Positions 6,595 to 13,846 of a stretch of DNA of 13,846 nucleotides are shown here, piece after piece; within the stretch, counting starts at the first letter, position 1; each line of letters begins with the position of its first letter. The notes below the pieces were generated by a model. It made no database searches and was not told the origin of the DNA. It saw only the letters and a list, made by a program, of their open reading frames with translations. Position numbers and translations under genes: made by a program. Source of the stretch: Pseudoneurospora amorphoporcata (taxonomy: Eukaryota; Ascomycota; Sordariomycetes; Sordariales; Sordariaceae); the NCBI GenBank assembly GCA_033297205.1, contig MU859474.1, forward strand, positions 1 to 13,846, in the 5' to 3' direction.

Positions 6595-9500
6595 TTATGG
6601 CCAAGAACCCAGCGGACACCCACTAGGCTGAGGCTATATCCTTTACGAATAGCACGGAAATCTAAGAAAGCCGTTTGTAACGACGCAGCTAGGGTTCCCC
6701 GGAGTCCTCTAATAACGGACGTATTATCAAAGCATACTGTAATACGTAGCCGGGCCTATACCTCTGAAAAGAGCGCTATAGTGGCCTTAAAACTATGCCG
6801 CGCCCCTTCCGCCTCTGTATTGAAAATTTCCGCATATTCTAATTAACCGCATCCGCGGCCAAATTCTGTCTATCCTTAGAAGATTACGTAGCCAAAGCCT
6901 ACGCATTCGCCCTCTAATTTTTCTTCTTCAGTGTTGGGGTCCTCCGCGTACGCTAGAAGGCCTATTTATTTAGTTATTATAGAGCCGTCGGTATAAACGA
7001 CGATCTCCGAGGGATTTAATTAGAGAAGCTATTTTTTAAAATCCTTAATAGCCCTATCCTTAAATATAAGCGCTGGATCCTTATGAGTGTCTCCGTTATA
7101 GACGAGCGGCTATAGATTGGCCGCGGAAAAGGCAAAGCGAGTTGGGCAGCCGTCTATAGCGTTGTAGGGCGGCGGGGCAAGCCGTGCGGCATTACTCGGA
7201 ATTCCGAAAAATACAGGACGAGCGAGTAGGCGGGATCTAAGGTAAGGAGGCGTATAGCGTGCCGCCGGCGGGCCGCTTCCAGAAGAAGGGGGACGGGGGG
7301 TAGGCTAGCTTCGCGGTAGAGAATGGTAAGGCGCGTCGTTCTCTATACTGGTAAGCTAGCGCGGATGGCAGTATTAACCGCCGTCTGCACTTTATAGACG
7401 AGGTCCGTTAGTCCATTGTTAATAAGCGGAAACTCCCTTTGTTTACAGTGAAGAGCGTGCTTCTTGTGGCCTGGCTACTAGATTTTAGAGCTAAATAAGG
7501 CCTTTGGCAGGACGACAGCCTTTATAGCCTTTATTATGGAGCCTGGAGGAGCGCTGTGGTAGACTCTGTTGAGACCGCGTATGTGGCGGACCACTTGCTT
7601 AGCGGAGGCGAGTCTGTACTCGATGTGGTACTTCCAGTTCAGCTTGCTGTAGAGCTAAATCCCCAGCCAACACATTGCTGGCTATGCAGCCACCTCAGCT
7701 CCTCCGTGTCTAATGGTCGGGAAAGGCGCAATTAATCTCTTCCTAGAGAAAAACTGAATTTCAGTCTTGTTTAGGGAGAAGTCGACAGCGTTAACTACTC
7801 CCCATTGGACCATAGCGTCCAACTCTCGTTGGGCCTTCTCTACAACCTCCTCGTTTGAAGAACTAGTAATAAGGACTGCGCAGTCGTTTGTATATCCAAA
7901 ATGCTACGCTTCGCTCTCCCTGAGGCGATAGACTAGCTCCGTATAGAGCAGATAGATAATTAGCGAGGCAGGTGAGCCTTGAGGGAGCCTATATTTAAGA
8001 CGGCGCATCGGAGTAGTCACTCCCGAATATCGAACGCAGGCTATACGGTCCGTTATAAAAGACTCAACCCAACGGACCACGCAATCTGGCCACCCTTGCT
8101 CCCGCAAACGTAAAACTAACCTATTTACTAGAACAGCATCAAAAGCACCTTGGACATCCATAGCTACTAGTGCAACAACGAGTCCCTTATCGAATGCAGC
8201 TTCGATATCATAAACTAGAACTTCCATAATATCAATGGCCGAACGCCTCAGGAGAGCGCCAGCCTACTGGAAATTTAAGACCCCATTAGAAATAGCCGTC
8301 CAAGCGATCCGCCTACCAACGAGGCGTTCGATGCCTTTTCCAAGGCAGGACAGGAGTGAGATGGGCTGCCATCCCTTGGCCGTCGTTTAGTCTTTCCCAG
8401 GTTTTAGTATTATAACCACCTCTACCTATCGAAAGACTTGGGGGTGGTAGCCAGTAGTGACGCAGCCCTGATAGAGTCGTAGGACAGAGTCTTTAATAAA
8501 TTCCCAAGATACTTTCAACATGCGGACCGTAATGCCGTCGGTGCCTAGGGACGTATTGCCAGAACCGTAAAGAGTTTTATAAACTTCGTCCGCGTAGACG
8601 ACGGACGACTAGGGTAGCCGACGGCGTAGTACCGTAAGTACCCAGCTAGTCTTAAAATATTCCTCTTCGCTATTCCTTTCTAGAAGGGCCGTGCGGAAGG
8701 CCTCCGCCTTAGCTTCTGGCTCAGTCACGGTCTACCTATTAATAACTAGTGGAGAAGCCTCCATTCGGTCGTAAGGCTTATGCCACGCCACAATCCGAAA
8801 GATGTCCTTGTCGTTTTGCGCTTTCGTAATGAGGTTGTCGAAAAATAGTTGCTTTGCTTCTTTGACTACCCTCTTAAACTCCTGCCGAAGAGCTTCTATC
8901 CTTTAGGGGATAGGATTCGGGTTATTGTGCTGATAGTTGCAGAATATTCTAGAGGCCTACGTACACGTTTTATTCCACCACTTTACATTCTTCTCAAGTC
9001 TCGAAGGCCTGCAAGAGATTTAGAGAGCTTCTATAAGGACGTTGCAGAGGGCCTTGGCGAGCTCGTCGAATCTTTCCGGGGAGTCCTCGCCTATAGGGAG
9101 GAGCGGGACCAAACCTATAAGAAACGAGACGTTTTTAGCGTAAAGTCTAATAGCCTCTGGGTCTTTACAAAGGACTAGTCGACGGCATAGAGGCTTTATC
9201 GGTTGGATAGGAATGTCCGTAATACAGACTTAGTAATTAGAGCCGCAGTCCGTCTCTAGGGCAATCCTTGTCGAGCAGAGCAGTATGTTCGAAAAGGTAA
9301 GGTCCATAGTATTACCGTAGTTGTAAGTAGGAACGCTAGGAGCCGTTAGCAAATCTAGGCTATACTCTATAACGTAGTCAACAATTCGCGTAGCATCTTC
9401 TAATATTTCCGCGCTAGGTTACTAGGAGTGGTGTTTAGCATTAAAATTACTAACGAAGAGTATCCTTATCGTTAATTGCCAATTCTGCAGTAGCTTGAGG

Positions 9501-9862
9501 GCCGAAATATTATTTGACCAGCGGTAAATATTAACGAAAGTAATACCTTACGTCTTAACCCATAGTAGATCCCTAGTATAGCCGAGCGTGAACCCTCCTA
9601 CTACTATTTCCTTACGAACGTACGTAGCAACACGTAGGTAGGTAGCAGTCTCCCCTGTCTATATGCGGACAGGAGTGTAAAGAGCGTAGAGGGGGTGCCC
9701 AGGAATACTAAAGCGGCCTTCGTAGAACTATACCCGTAGCTCTTAAATTATAATCACGTCCGTTCCAGCCTTACTAACAATTTGGAGGGTAATTTCGTAC
9801 GTATTATATATTCGTGCTACATTAGTTTAAAAGACACATAGTCTAAAATTGTTCAGGCTATT
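6595..9862 (-). pseudogene. LINE ORF2: APE endonuclease, reverse transcriptase, RNase H; inactivated
   Basis: ORF2 would nick target DNA and copy LINE RNA there. The endonuclease (about 9830-9180) keeps the Glu of the Q-E motif (9740-9742), but the Gln is a stop. Its GDFN motif reads SNFN (9440-9451) and GSDH reads GSNY (9234-9245). The RT (about 8900-7500) keeps motif A (VAMDVQGAFDAV, about 8140-8175) and the PQGSP motif. The catalytic box, usually F/Y-A-D-D, reads YTND (7883-7894). RNase H shows VVYTDGS (TDGS at 6981-6992) and ends at the WVLGHN region at the LTR edge. Endonuclease and RT share one frame; a likely 2-base insertion near 7086-7092 (GTGT on the + strand) shifts RNase H. The many TAG/TAA stops sit mostly at Gln or Trp sites. 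The start codon is not identifiable. Confidence 0.87.
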
Positions 9863-11449
9863 ACGAGAGAGGGTTAAGTATTTACTTATAGGCCAGCGGC
9901 CCTCTTAGAGGGCGTTTTGTATTGGCTAGAGCGGCGGACTGCGTCGTTAGAAGACGTATATTCGCTCAACTAGACAATAATTATATCCTCATTTGCTGAG
10001 GGCTAGCTCTAGTCTAAGCTGTCGGAGTTTTCGGGGTTGGAGGGTGCGGAATTGTGGCTAGGCAGTTCGTTAGAAGACGTGGTAGTACTTTCTTAGCTGT
10101 CGAAGGGGGCGACGCGGTCGTATTTTCTAGAAAAAAGAGTACCGCCTTTACGGCGAATCTTCGTCCGTTGTTGGGGGGTCGGGCGGGTAACGGTATTTCC
10201 TTGGCGCTTTGGGCGCATAGGGCACTCGGCATAGGTAGACTCAAAAGGGCTACAGTAATTAGTAAATTGAATATAATAGTTATATTTACCGTAAGTAGTA
10301 TATCCGCATTGTAGGCATTTAGCAGCGCGAGCGCACCCTCTACGGCTATGCCATTCAAAGCATTTTATATACTGGTCTAAGTAGGCGGCGTTTTTAAACG
10401 AGGCGGCTACTATTGCTCACGTTGAAGAGGCGGAAGGAGGAGACAGTCCTGTCAAAGGAGATAAGCTAAGTTGTATAGGCCTCGCTAGGTTAATAGTATT
10501 GGGAGGGACGGAGGGCGACAGGCTCTTAGCCGGTTTGGACGAGGACCTTATCCTTAATAGTAGTAGTAGTATCGACGGGGCTTCTACTGAGCCGCATCGT
10601 TATAGGCACGTTCTGGACGGCGTAGGTAACCCATTTCTTAAGCACTTCTACTTAGACGCAACCAAAACGGGCACCAATCTCATCTTTATAATCCAGGAGG
10701 GTCTTGCGGACAGCGTCATCTTTAGGCACGAGGGCAAAGCCAGAGGGGACCTTATAGCAGCCGAGGATATTAGTAGGGGCGAGGCGGAGAAGAGACTAAA
10801 CCTCGTTGCGAATGGCGAAGGTATTGTTATTGGCGAAAGGGGAGTCCCTATCTAGTCGGAGAAAGACGCGGCTGTTACTTTAGGGCAGCGTAGCCTTACG
10901 GGTGAGGTTGGGGTGTGAGTAGGGAGTAGAGCGGGCGGCGGGAGTGGAATTCGCACCGCGGGCGGCAGCTTTTGCGAAGGAAGCGGGCCTCTTTCCTTTG
11001 CTAGTTAGAGCGGAGGAAGTAGAAACCTTCTTATTTACTGGGGCGGTGGAGTCCGGGGTAGGCGAGAGCAGTAAAGCAGAACTTTTCTACAGGGCAATAG
11101 AGATAGTCCGTACGAGGCGGTCAGCTTCACGTGCGTGAGCGGGCGAGACGACGGAGACGCGGGCGTGTTCAGTATCAAGGGCGGCGGCGAAGAGGCGGTA
11201 GACCTCCACTTTTGCGAGGGCTTCAGAGATGAAGGTCTCAGTGGAGGACGTAATAGGGCCGGAAGCAGCAGGGGAGATAGTAGTAGTATAGGCGGGACGG
11301 ACTTCCTCGTCTACAATCCGGGCTCTCTTAGCCGACTGCGCCGTCGTAGAGGGCGGGGGCGGGACGCAAAGGGTATCCGGCAAAGGGGTAACCGGCATTA
11401 TAGCTGGCGGCGATAGTTTAGGGGCCCCAAGGGGCGAAGGCGTAGACAT
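9853..11449 (-). pseudogene. LINE ORF1 (Gag-like RNA-binding protein), several stops and a frameshift
   Basis: The first Met is at 11449, followed by a Pro/Ser-rich N-terminus and about 120 open codons. The first stop, at 11087-11089, fits a Gln codon. A frame change near 10395 is needed to reach the zinc-knuckle region (about 10350-10200), which reads KCFEWHSRRGCARAAKCLQC. It continues to a STYAECPMRPKR segment typical of Tad1 ORF1. The first knuckle lacks a Cys and a few residues, probably from a small in-frame deletion. A Ser-rich tail continues through TAA/TAG sites to TGA at 9853-9855, where it overlaps the ORF2 frame by a few bases. ORF1 would coat LINE RNA in the cytoplasm. Confidence 0.75.
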
Positions 11450-11558
11450 TTTGTCGTTACGGTTATTGAAATATCGACCGTGAAAACGGCGATTTTGGTG
11501 GTGTTAATGGTTTTGCGAGCAACCTAGCGTTAACACTAACACTTGGCGCTAAGACTTT
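11450..11558. other. LINE 5' untranslated region and junction with chromovirus G2
   Basis: No coding signal is seen in these 109 bases. The LINE 5' end and the interrupted integrase of G2 must meet here, because clear integrase sequence starts by about 11571. The exact junction and any target-site duplication cannot be set, since the other LINE end is not in the window. Confidence 0.5.
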
Positions 11559-12150
11559 TTGTTGCGGGAGGAAGATGGAAAACTATATATGTTGTATAAG
11601 AAACTTAAGGAAGAGCTGGAATTCGTACGACAAAAGATGAGCCGGTACTACAACCAGAAAAGGCTCGAGGGACCTCGCTTTAAGGAAGAGGATAAAATCC
11701 TTTTGTCAACCAGAAACCTCAGGACAAAGAGACCCAGCAAGAAACTCGACGACCGACGGGTAGGACCCTTCAAAATCAAGAAGAAAATCTCTAATGTAGT
11801 ATATCAATTAGACATTCCTGACACTATAAAACTCATTCCACATCTCGCTACTAGAACCAGCACCTAAAAATGCACGAGTCAATACGCAGACCAATATCGA
11901 GGATGAGGAAGAAGAATGGGATGTGGAAGAAATCTTGGATTTACAGATAGAAGACGGGAAATTGGAATACCTCATCAAATGGGAAGGATTCAGTCCCGAA
12001 GACAATACATGGGAACCCGTCAAGAATTTGAGTTGCCCTGAGAAGTTGGAGGAATTCCATCGGAGGAACCCGGATCGACTAGGAGCGAAGGACTACGCAG
12101 CCACGAATCGGGCAGAGCGGCCACGTCTAACAAGGACTAGTCGAACGTAG
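11559..12150 (+). pseudogene. pol: G2 pol C-terminus: integrase end plus canonical chromodomain, one frameshift
   Basis: The integrase part (11559-11867) reads through EELEFVRQKMSRYYNQKR, a KEEDKILL segment, KTKRPSKKLD-type residues and VGPFKIKKK, the GPF/Y module of chromovirus integrases. Near 11833-11842 the expected HPVFHISLLEP motif is broken: HISLLEPAPK continues one frame over, which fits a deletion of about 8 bases. The chromodomain (about 11920-12080) is well kept, with WDVEEILD, YLIKWEGFS, NTWEP and FHRRNPDR, and it retains aromatic residues at the usual cage positions. TAG at 12148 ends the frame. Unlike G1, this stretch has almost no in-frame TAG stops. The chromodomain would guide integration to heterochromatin. 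Confidence 0.9.
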
Positions 12151-12208
12151 GCGTAGGGGCGGAAGAGGTAGCGACCCCCGTCGCCTGTCCCCTAGCCAGC
12201 GCACTAGT

Positions 12209-12691
12209 TTATTCCCTAGTCCGCGCCCTAGCCTGCTCCTCCGCTCGTTCCTCGGCCTCCAACGCTTCCAACTCCGCTATACTGAGCTCCGTCAGCTCTC
12301 GACTTTTCGCGGACAAGCGCTCTTGCTCTTGTTCCAAACAGCTCAACTGAGCAGCCAACTCTTGAATGTTCTTCAAGACCTCCGCCTTTGTTTGGGCTAC
12401 ACGAGCCCTCTCTTCTAGAACGCGCGTCACTAAAAACAAGGGTTAGCAAGGAAGAAGACGTCAGGATAAGGAAAATATACACTCGGCGTCGGTATCCATA
12501 CTCACACAAGGACGTCCGTAACGAACGCACTCGCTACACTTCCTACCGTCAGGAAATCGTTTGCACCTTAAGGAACGCTAAGAACAACGATAGCAAGGAT
12601 CGCCAGGGAACCCGAACTGTTCAATACGGGTCAGCAAAGACTGCCGCTTCGCAGTCGCTTTAGAAGGGCGCTTCTCGATACGAGACGACAT
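12209..12691 (-). pseudogene. Antisense two-exon gene: Zn2Cys6 cluster plus coiled coil, one premature TAG
   Basis: The - strand ATG at 12691 opens exon 1 (12691-12502), with a basic N-terminus and six Cys codons at residues 33, 36, 43, 52, 55 and 62. The spacing C-X2-C-X6-C-X8-C-X2-C-X6-C fits the fungal binuclear zinc cluster. An intron (12501-12430) with GTATGG, CTAAC and TAG joins exon 2 (12429-12209) in frame: 190 + 221 bases make 137 codons including TAA. Exon 2 encodes a Leu/Glu/Arg-rich heptad-like coiled coil (EELAAQL, LEQEQERL, ELEALEAEE). Codon 38, between Cys 36 and 43, is TAG (12580-12578) and fits a mutated Gln. The protein would be about 136 residues, far shorter than usual Zn2Cys6 transcription factors, with no activation region. 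It lies antisense between the G2 pol end and polypurine tract. I do not know its function; DNA binding as a dimer is inferred. It may be element-borne or a captured host exon pair. Confidence 0.72.
12430..12501 (-). other. Probable spliceosomal intron in the antisense gene (72 nt)
   Basis: Reading the - strand, a GTATGG donor, a CTAAC branch site (complement of 12442-12446) and a TTTTTAG acceptor give a 72-base intron, a usual size in filamentous fungi. It removes in-frame TGA and TAA codons and restores the coiled-coil frame. A stronger-looking donor (GTGAGT at 12505) would leave the frame wrong and meet a stop at once, so the GTATGG donor is preferred. Confidence 0.65.
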
Positions 12692-12694
12692 AAT

Positions 12695-12712
12695 GGTAGG
12701 AAGGGAGGATGA
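12695..12712 (+). promoter_or_regulatory. Polypurine tract of G2
   Basis: A G/A-rich run (GGTAGGAAGGGAGGATGA, one T in each half) directly precedes the LTR start TGTCACAGG at 12713. It parallels the G1 arrangement and marks the 3' LTR edge. Confidence 0.65.
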
Positions 12713-12830
12713 TGTCACAGGTTAACATTGGCTATATAGTGTGCACTACGAGTTCTGCCTTGCAAGCAGAACATCGTCTACCTTTTGGTAGTTTGGCGTT
12801 GTCGGGACATATGCACTCCTGCCCTGTCAT
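12713..12830 (+). repeat. G2-family LTR, copy A (first 118 bp shared with copy B)
   Basis: It begins TGTCACAGG after a polypurine tract and matches 13107-13224 at 112 of 118 positions without gaps. It includes TATATA at 12733-12738, a 7-bp-stem hairpin (12752-12772) and a CTACC-TTTT-GGTAG hairpin (12778-12791). Homology stops sharply after CCTGTCAT. The repeat could be a complete short LTR ending in CA at 12829, or the start of a longer LTR whose remainder was replaced in one copy. Confidence 0.85.
12731..12746 (-). promoter_or_regulatory. Possible antisense promoter elements in the G2 LTR
   Basis: Read on the - strand, the LTR start gives CTATATAGCCAATG, a TATA-like block about 42-48 bases upstream of the antisense ATG at 12691, next to a CCAAT motif on its downstream side. 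This order is unusual for a CCAAT box, so only the TATA-like block is suggestive. Activity is inferred from position. Confidence 0.3.
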
Positions 12831-13106
12831 AGTATGTTCTGCTTAACAATGGGACGTCGTAGGTTCAATTCCCCGATGTGGCATGTCGTAGAGCGGTTTT
12901 TGGCGTGCGACTCCGAAGATAGGAGGTACAGGAAAACATTGCTAACGCTGAGACCGGCATGTCAACGGCTACCCCCATTGCAAACCTCGAGTTTGGGTAG
13001 TGCTATATAGTCATCGCACGGCGATAAATCCTTCGCGACATTGTCGCCTCCGTTGGGGGACGGAGCCTTATCTTGATATCTTCGATATCGCTTTAAGGGA
13101 AGGTAG
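12831..13106. other. Noncoding spacer between the two LTR copies
   Basis: No coding frame of note is seen. Visible pieces are a B-box-like GGTTCAATTCC (12862-12872), a hairpin CTCCGT-TGGGGG-ACGGAG (around 13050), a GATATC-TTC-GATATC palindrome (around 13075-13089) and a purine run AAGGGAAGGTAG ending at 13106 just before copy B. It may be the rest of a longer LTR or the core of a very short deletion derivative. Confidence 0.5.
13095..13106 (+). promoter_or_regulatory. Second polypurine-like tract before LTR copy B
   Basis: AAGGGAAGGTAG sits immediately before TGTCACAGG at 13107, just as in G1 (GGGAGGTAG) and G2. Its presence says that copy B is a 3' LTR with its own upstream internal end, not a random duplication of LTR sequence. 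Confidence 0.6.
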
Positions 13107-13224
13107 TGTCACAGGTTGACATTGGCTATATAGTATACACTACGAGTTCTGCCTTGCAAGCAGAACATCGTCTACCTTTTGGTAGTTTGGCGTTGTCGGG
13201 ACATATACACTCTTGCCCTGTTAT
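13107..13224 (+). repeat. G2-family LTR, copy B
   Basis: It is a direct repeat of 12713-12830 with six differences, all transitions, five of them in CpA/TpG context. Both hairpins are unchanged (13146-13166 and 13172-13185). Sequence after 13224 is unrelated to that after copy A. If this is the start of a longer LTR, a GTGATA at 13710-13715 could be its end (about 609 bp), but that is weak. Confidence 0.85.
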
Positions 13225-13456
13225 AAATGAGGTAACAAGAAACTTACTATATTTAGGAGTAATGATGGGTAGATAGAATATAAGAATAGAGAAAACCCGG
13301 AGGCTAATTAACAAGCCGTCGAGGACGTTAGTTAGGGAGGGGAGGCATCGTATTACGAACTAATTATCAAGGATACAAGTCAACTAAGCCACCAGTACAT
13401 AATAGCTACGCGAAGGCTGGGTAATGTAACTATGGCAGGGGAAGCTCGGGGTAGGC

Positions 13457-13510
13457 CCAGGCTCACCAGTCGAGCGGGGCTTACTAGTCGAGCCAGGCTT
13501 ACGACAATAG
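13457..13510 (+). repeat. 18-bp tandem repeat, three imperfect units
   Basis: Units start at 13457, 13475 and 13493 and share GGCTyACyAGTCGAG; the third unit decays after its first half. C/T differences dominate between units. A related GGGCTTACTACGTCGA follows at about 13538. Confidence 0.7.
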
Positions 13511-13575
13511 GGGCAAGCCATGGCCATAGTGGTGAGTTGGGCTTACTACGTCGAAGAAGTATCCAGAGTATGTAG

Positions 13576-13583
13576 TATAAAGG
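13576..13583 (+). promoter_or_regulatory. TATA-like motif
   Basis: TATAAAGG matches a eukaryotic TATA box. If 13107 onward is an LTR, it could be the element's promoter. No coding region follows within the window to support it. Confidence 0.25.
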
Positions 13584-13846
13584 GGTGACTGGATGTGACG
13601 AACGGCAGTCTGATCTACTTAAGTGGGATAGCTAAAGGTAAAGACTATTAGTGCTGTTCGGTGAAGCTAAAAGGTTTACAACAAGTATGGTAGCGTTATA
13701 CGTGTCTCGGTGATAAAGATTAATTGACTACTGTCGAACTATCTGACAATCTGAGTTCTCCAGTCGTCCCTTTATACTCCATGCCTTGTAGCTGCTTCTT
13801 GTGTCTCTATGCCTATGGTGATGCTGCTCACTCGTGGTGTTGGCTC

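Larger units (their letters stand above)
6595..11550 (-). mobile_element. Tad1-like non-LTR retrotransposon (LINE), 3'-truncated, RIP-like decay
   Basis: On the - strand, ORF1 (with zinc knuckles near 10300) is followed by ORF2 (endonuclease, RT, RNase H), the layout of the fungal Tad1 clade. The ORF1 start is at 11449 and the 5' end lies between there and about 11558, where integrase sequence of another element begins. The RNase H breaks off at 6595, exactly at the G1 LTR, so the last part of ORF2 and the 3' UTR are missing. They would be expected to the left of this window if G1 inserted into the LINE. Confidence 0.87.
11559..12830 (+). mobile_element. 3' remnant of a second chromovirus (G2)
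   Basis: Integrase C-terminus, chromodomain, polypurine tract and LTR start follow in the proper order on the + strand. Everything upstream is missing from this window, replaced by the LINE. The sequence family differs from G1: the chromodomain is far more canonical and the LTR differs after the first nine bases. The 550-bp interval between the pol end and the polypurine tract holds an antisense gene, described separately. Confidence 0.85.
13225..13846. other. Noncoding sequence, possibly LTR body and flank
   Basis: I find no protein-coding frame, RNA gene or known motif in these 622 bases apart from a short tandem repeat (13457-13510) and a TATAAAGG motif. Stops are dense in all frames. It could be the rest of the copy B LTR followed by flanking DNA. 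Confidence 0.5.

Noticed and set aside
10014..10358. 114-codon - strand frame and 86-codon + strand frame in LINE ORF1
   Set aside because: Both are out of frame with the zinc-knuckle frame of ORF1, which has clear Tad1-like motifs there.
10499..11416. Several + strand frames of 64-118 codons across LINE ORF1
   Set aside because: They are antisense shadows of ORF1. They are Gly/Arg/Glu-rich as expected from the complement and have no domain features.
12388..12663. 91-codon + strand frame, Arg/Tyr-rich
   Set aside because: It lies opposite the Zn2Cys6 exon and its intron; the - strand has the recognisable Cys pattern and coiled coil, so the + frame is the shadow.
12794..12884. tRNA gene or tRNA-derived SINE (A-box-like TGGCGTTGTCGG at 12794 and B-box-like GGTTCAATTCC at 12862)
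   Set aside because: The T-arm stem does not pair beyond two bases, no matching 5' acceptor is found, and the A-box-like part is inside the LTR repeat. Probably chance or a heavily decayed remnant.
1..13846. CRISPR array, bacterial operon, rRNA or integron features
   Set aside because: No regularly spaced repeats, ribosome-binding sites or rRNA-like sequence are seen; all coding signals are eukaryotic retroelements.

Overview
This window is a transposon graveyard from a filamentous fungus, most likely a Pezizomycotina ascomycete. The reasons are a chromodomain Ty3/gypsy element, a Tad1-type LINE, a second chromovirus, a short GT-AG intron with a CTAAC branch site, and damage typical of repeat-induced point mutation (RIP). 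I see no intact host gene and no complete RNA gene. 

Layout. (1) 1-6594, + strand: a Ty3/gypsy element, here called G1, with Gag, protease, RT, RNase H, integrase, a divergent chromodomain and a C-terminal tail. Its 3' LTR is at 6350-6594. The repeat at its 5' side (1-160) is the same LTR in the OPPOSITE orientation. Gag and pol are in different frames, joined at a plausible -1 frameshift signal (1353-1392). The pol frame runs about 4.9 kb without an indel but holds about 33 in-frame stops, and several catalytic Asp codons read Asn. (2) 6595-about 11550, - strand: a Tad1-like non-LTR element with ORF1 (zinc knuckles) and ORF2 (APE endonuclease, RT, RNase H). It has the same kind of damage. 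Its RNase H is cut exactly at the G1 LTR edge, so G1 appears to have landed in the LINE. (3) about 11559-12830, + strand: the 3' end of an older chromovirus, here called G2 (integrase C-terminus, frameshift, conserved chromodomain, polypurine tract, LTR). The LINE appears to have landed in G2. (4) 12209-12691, - strand: an antisense two-exon gene between the G2 pol end and its polypurine tract. It encodes a perfectly spaced Zn2Cys6 cluster followed by a coiled coil. This is the most unusual item in the window. (5) 12713-13846: two direct copies of the first 118 bp of the G2 LTR, 394 bp apart, then noncoding sequence with a small 18-bp tandem repeat.

The mutation pattern is the unifying signal. 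Of 19 differences between the two pairs of LTR copies, all are transitions and 17 are CpA/TpG to TpA changes. Most coding lesions are Gln or Trp codons turned to stops, and Asp turned to Asn. Functions are inferred from motifs read by eye; no database search was possible.
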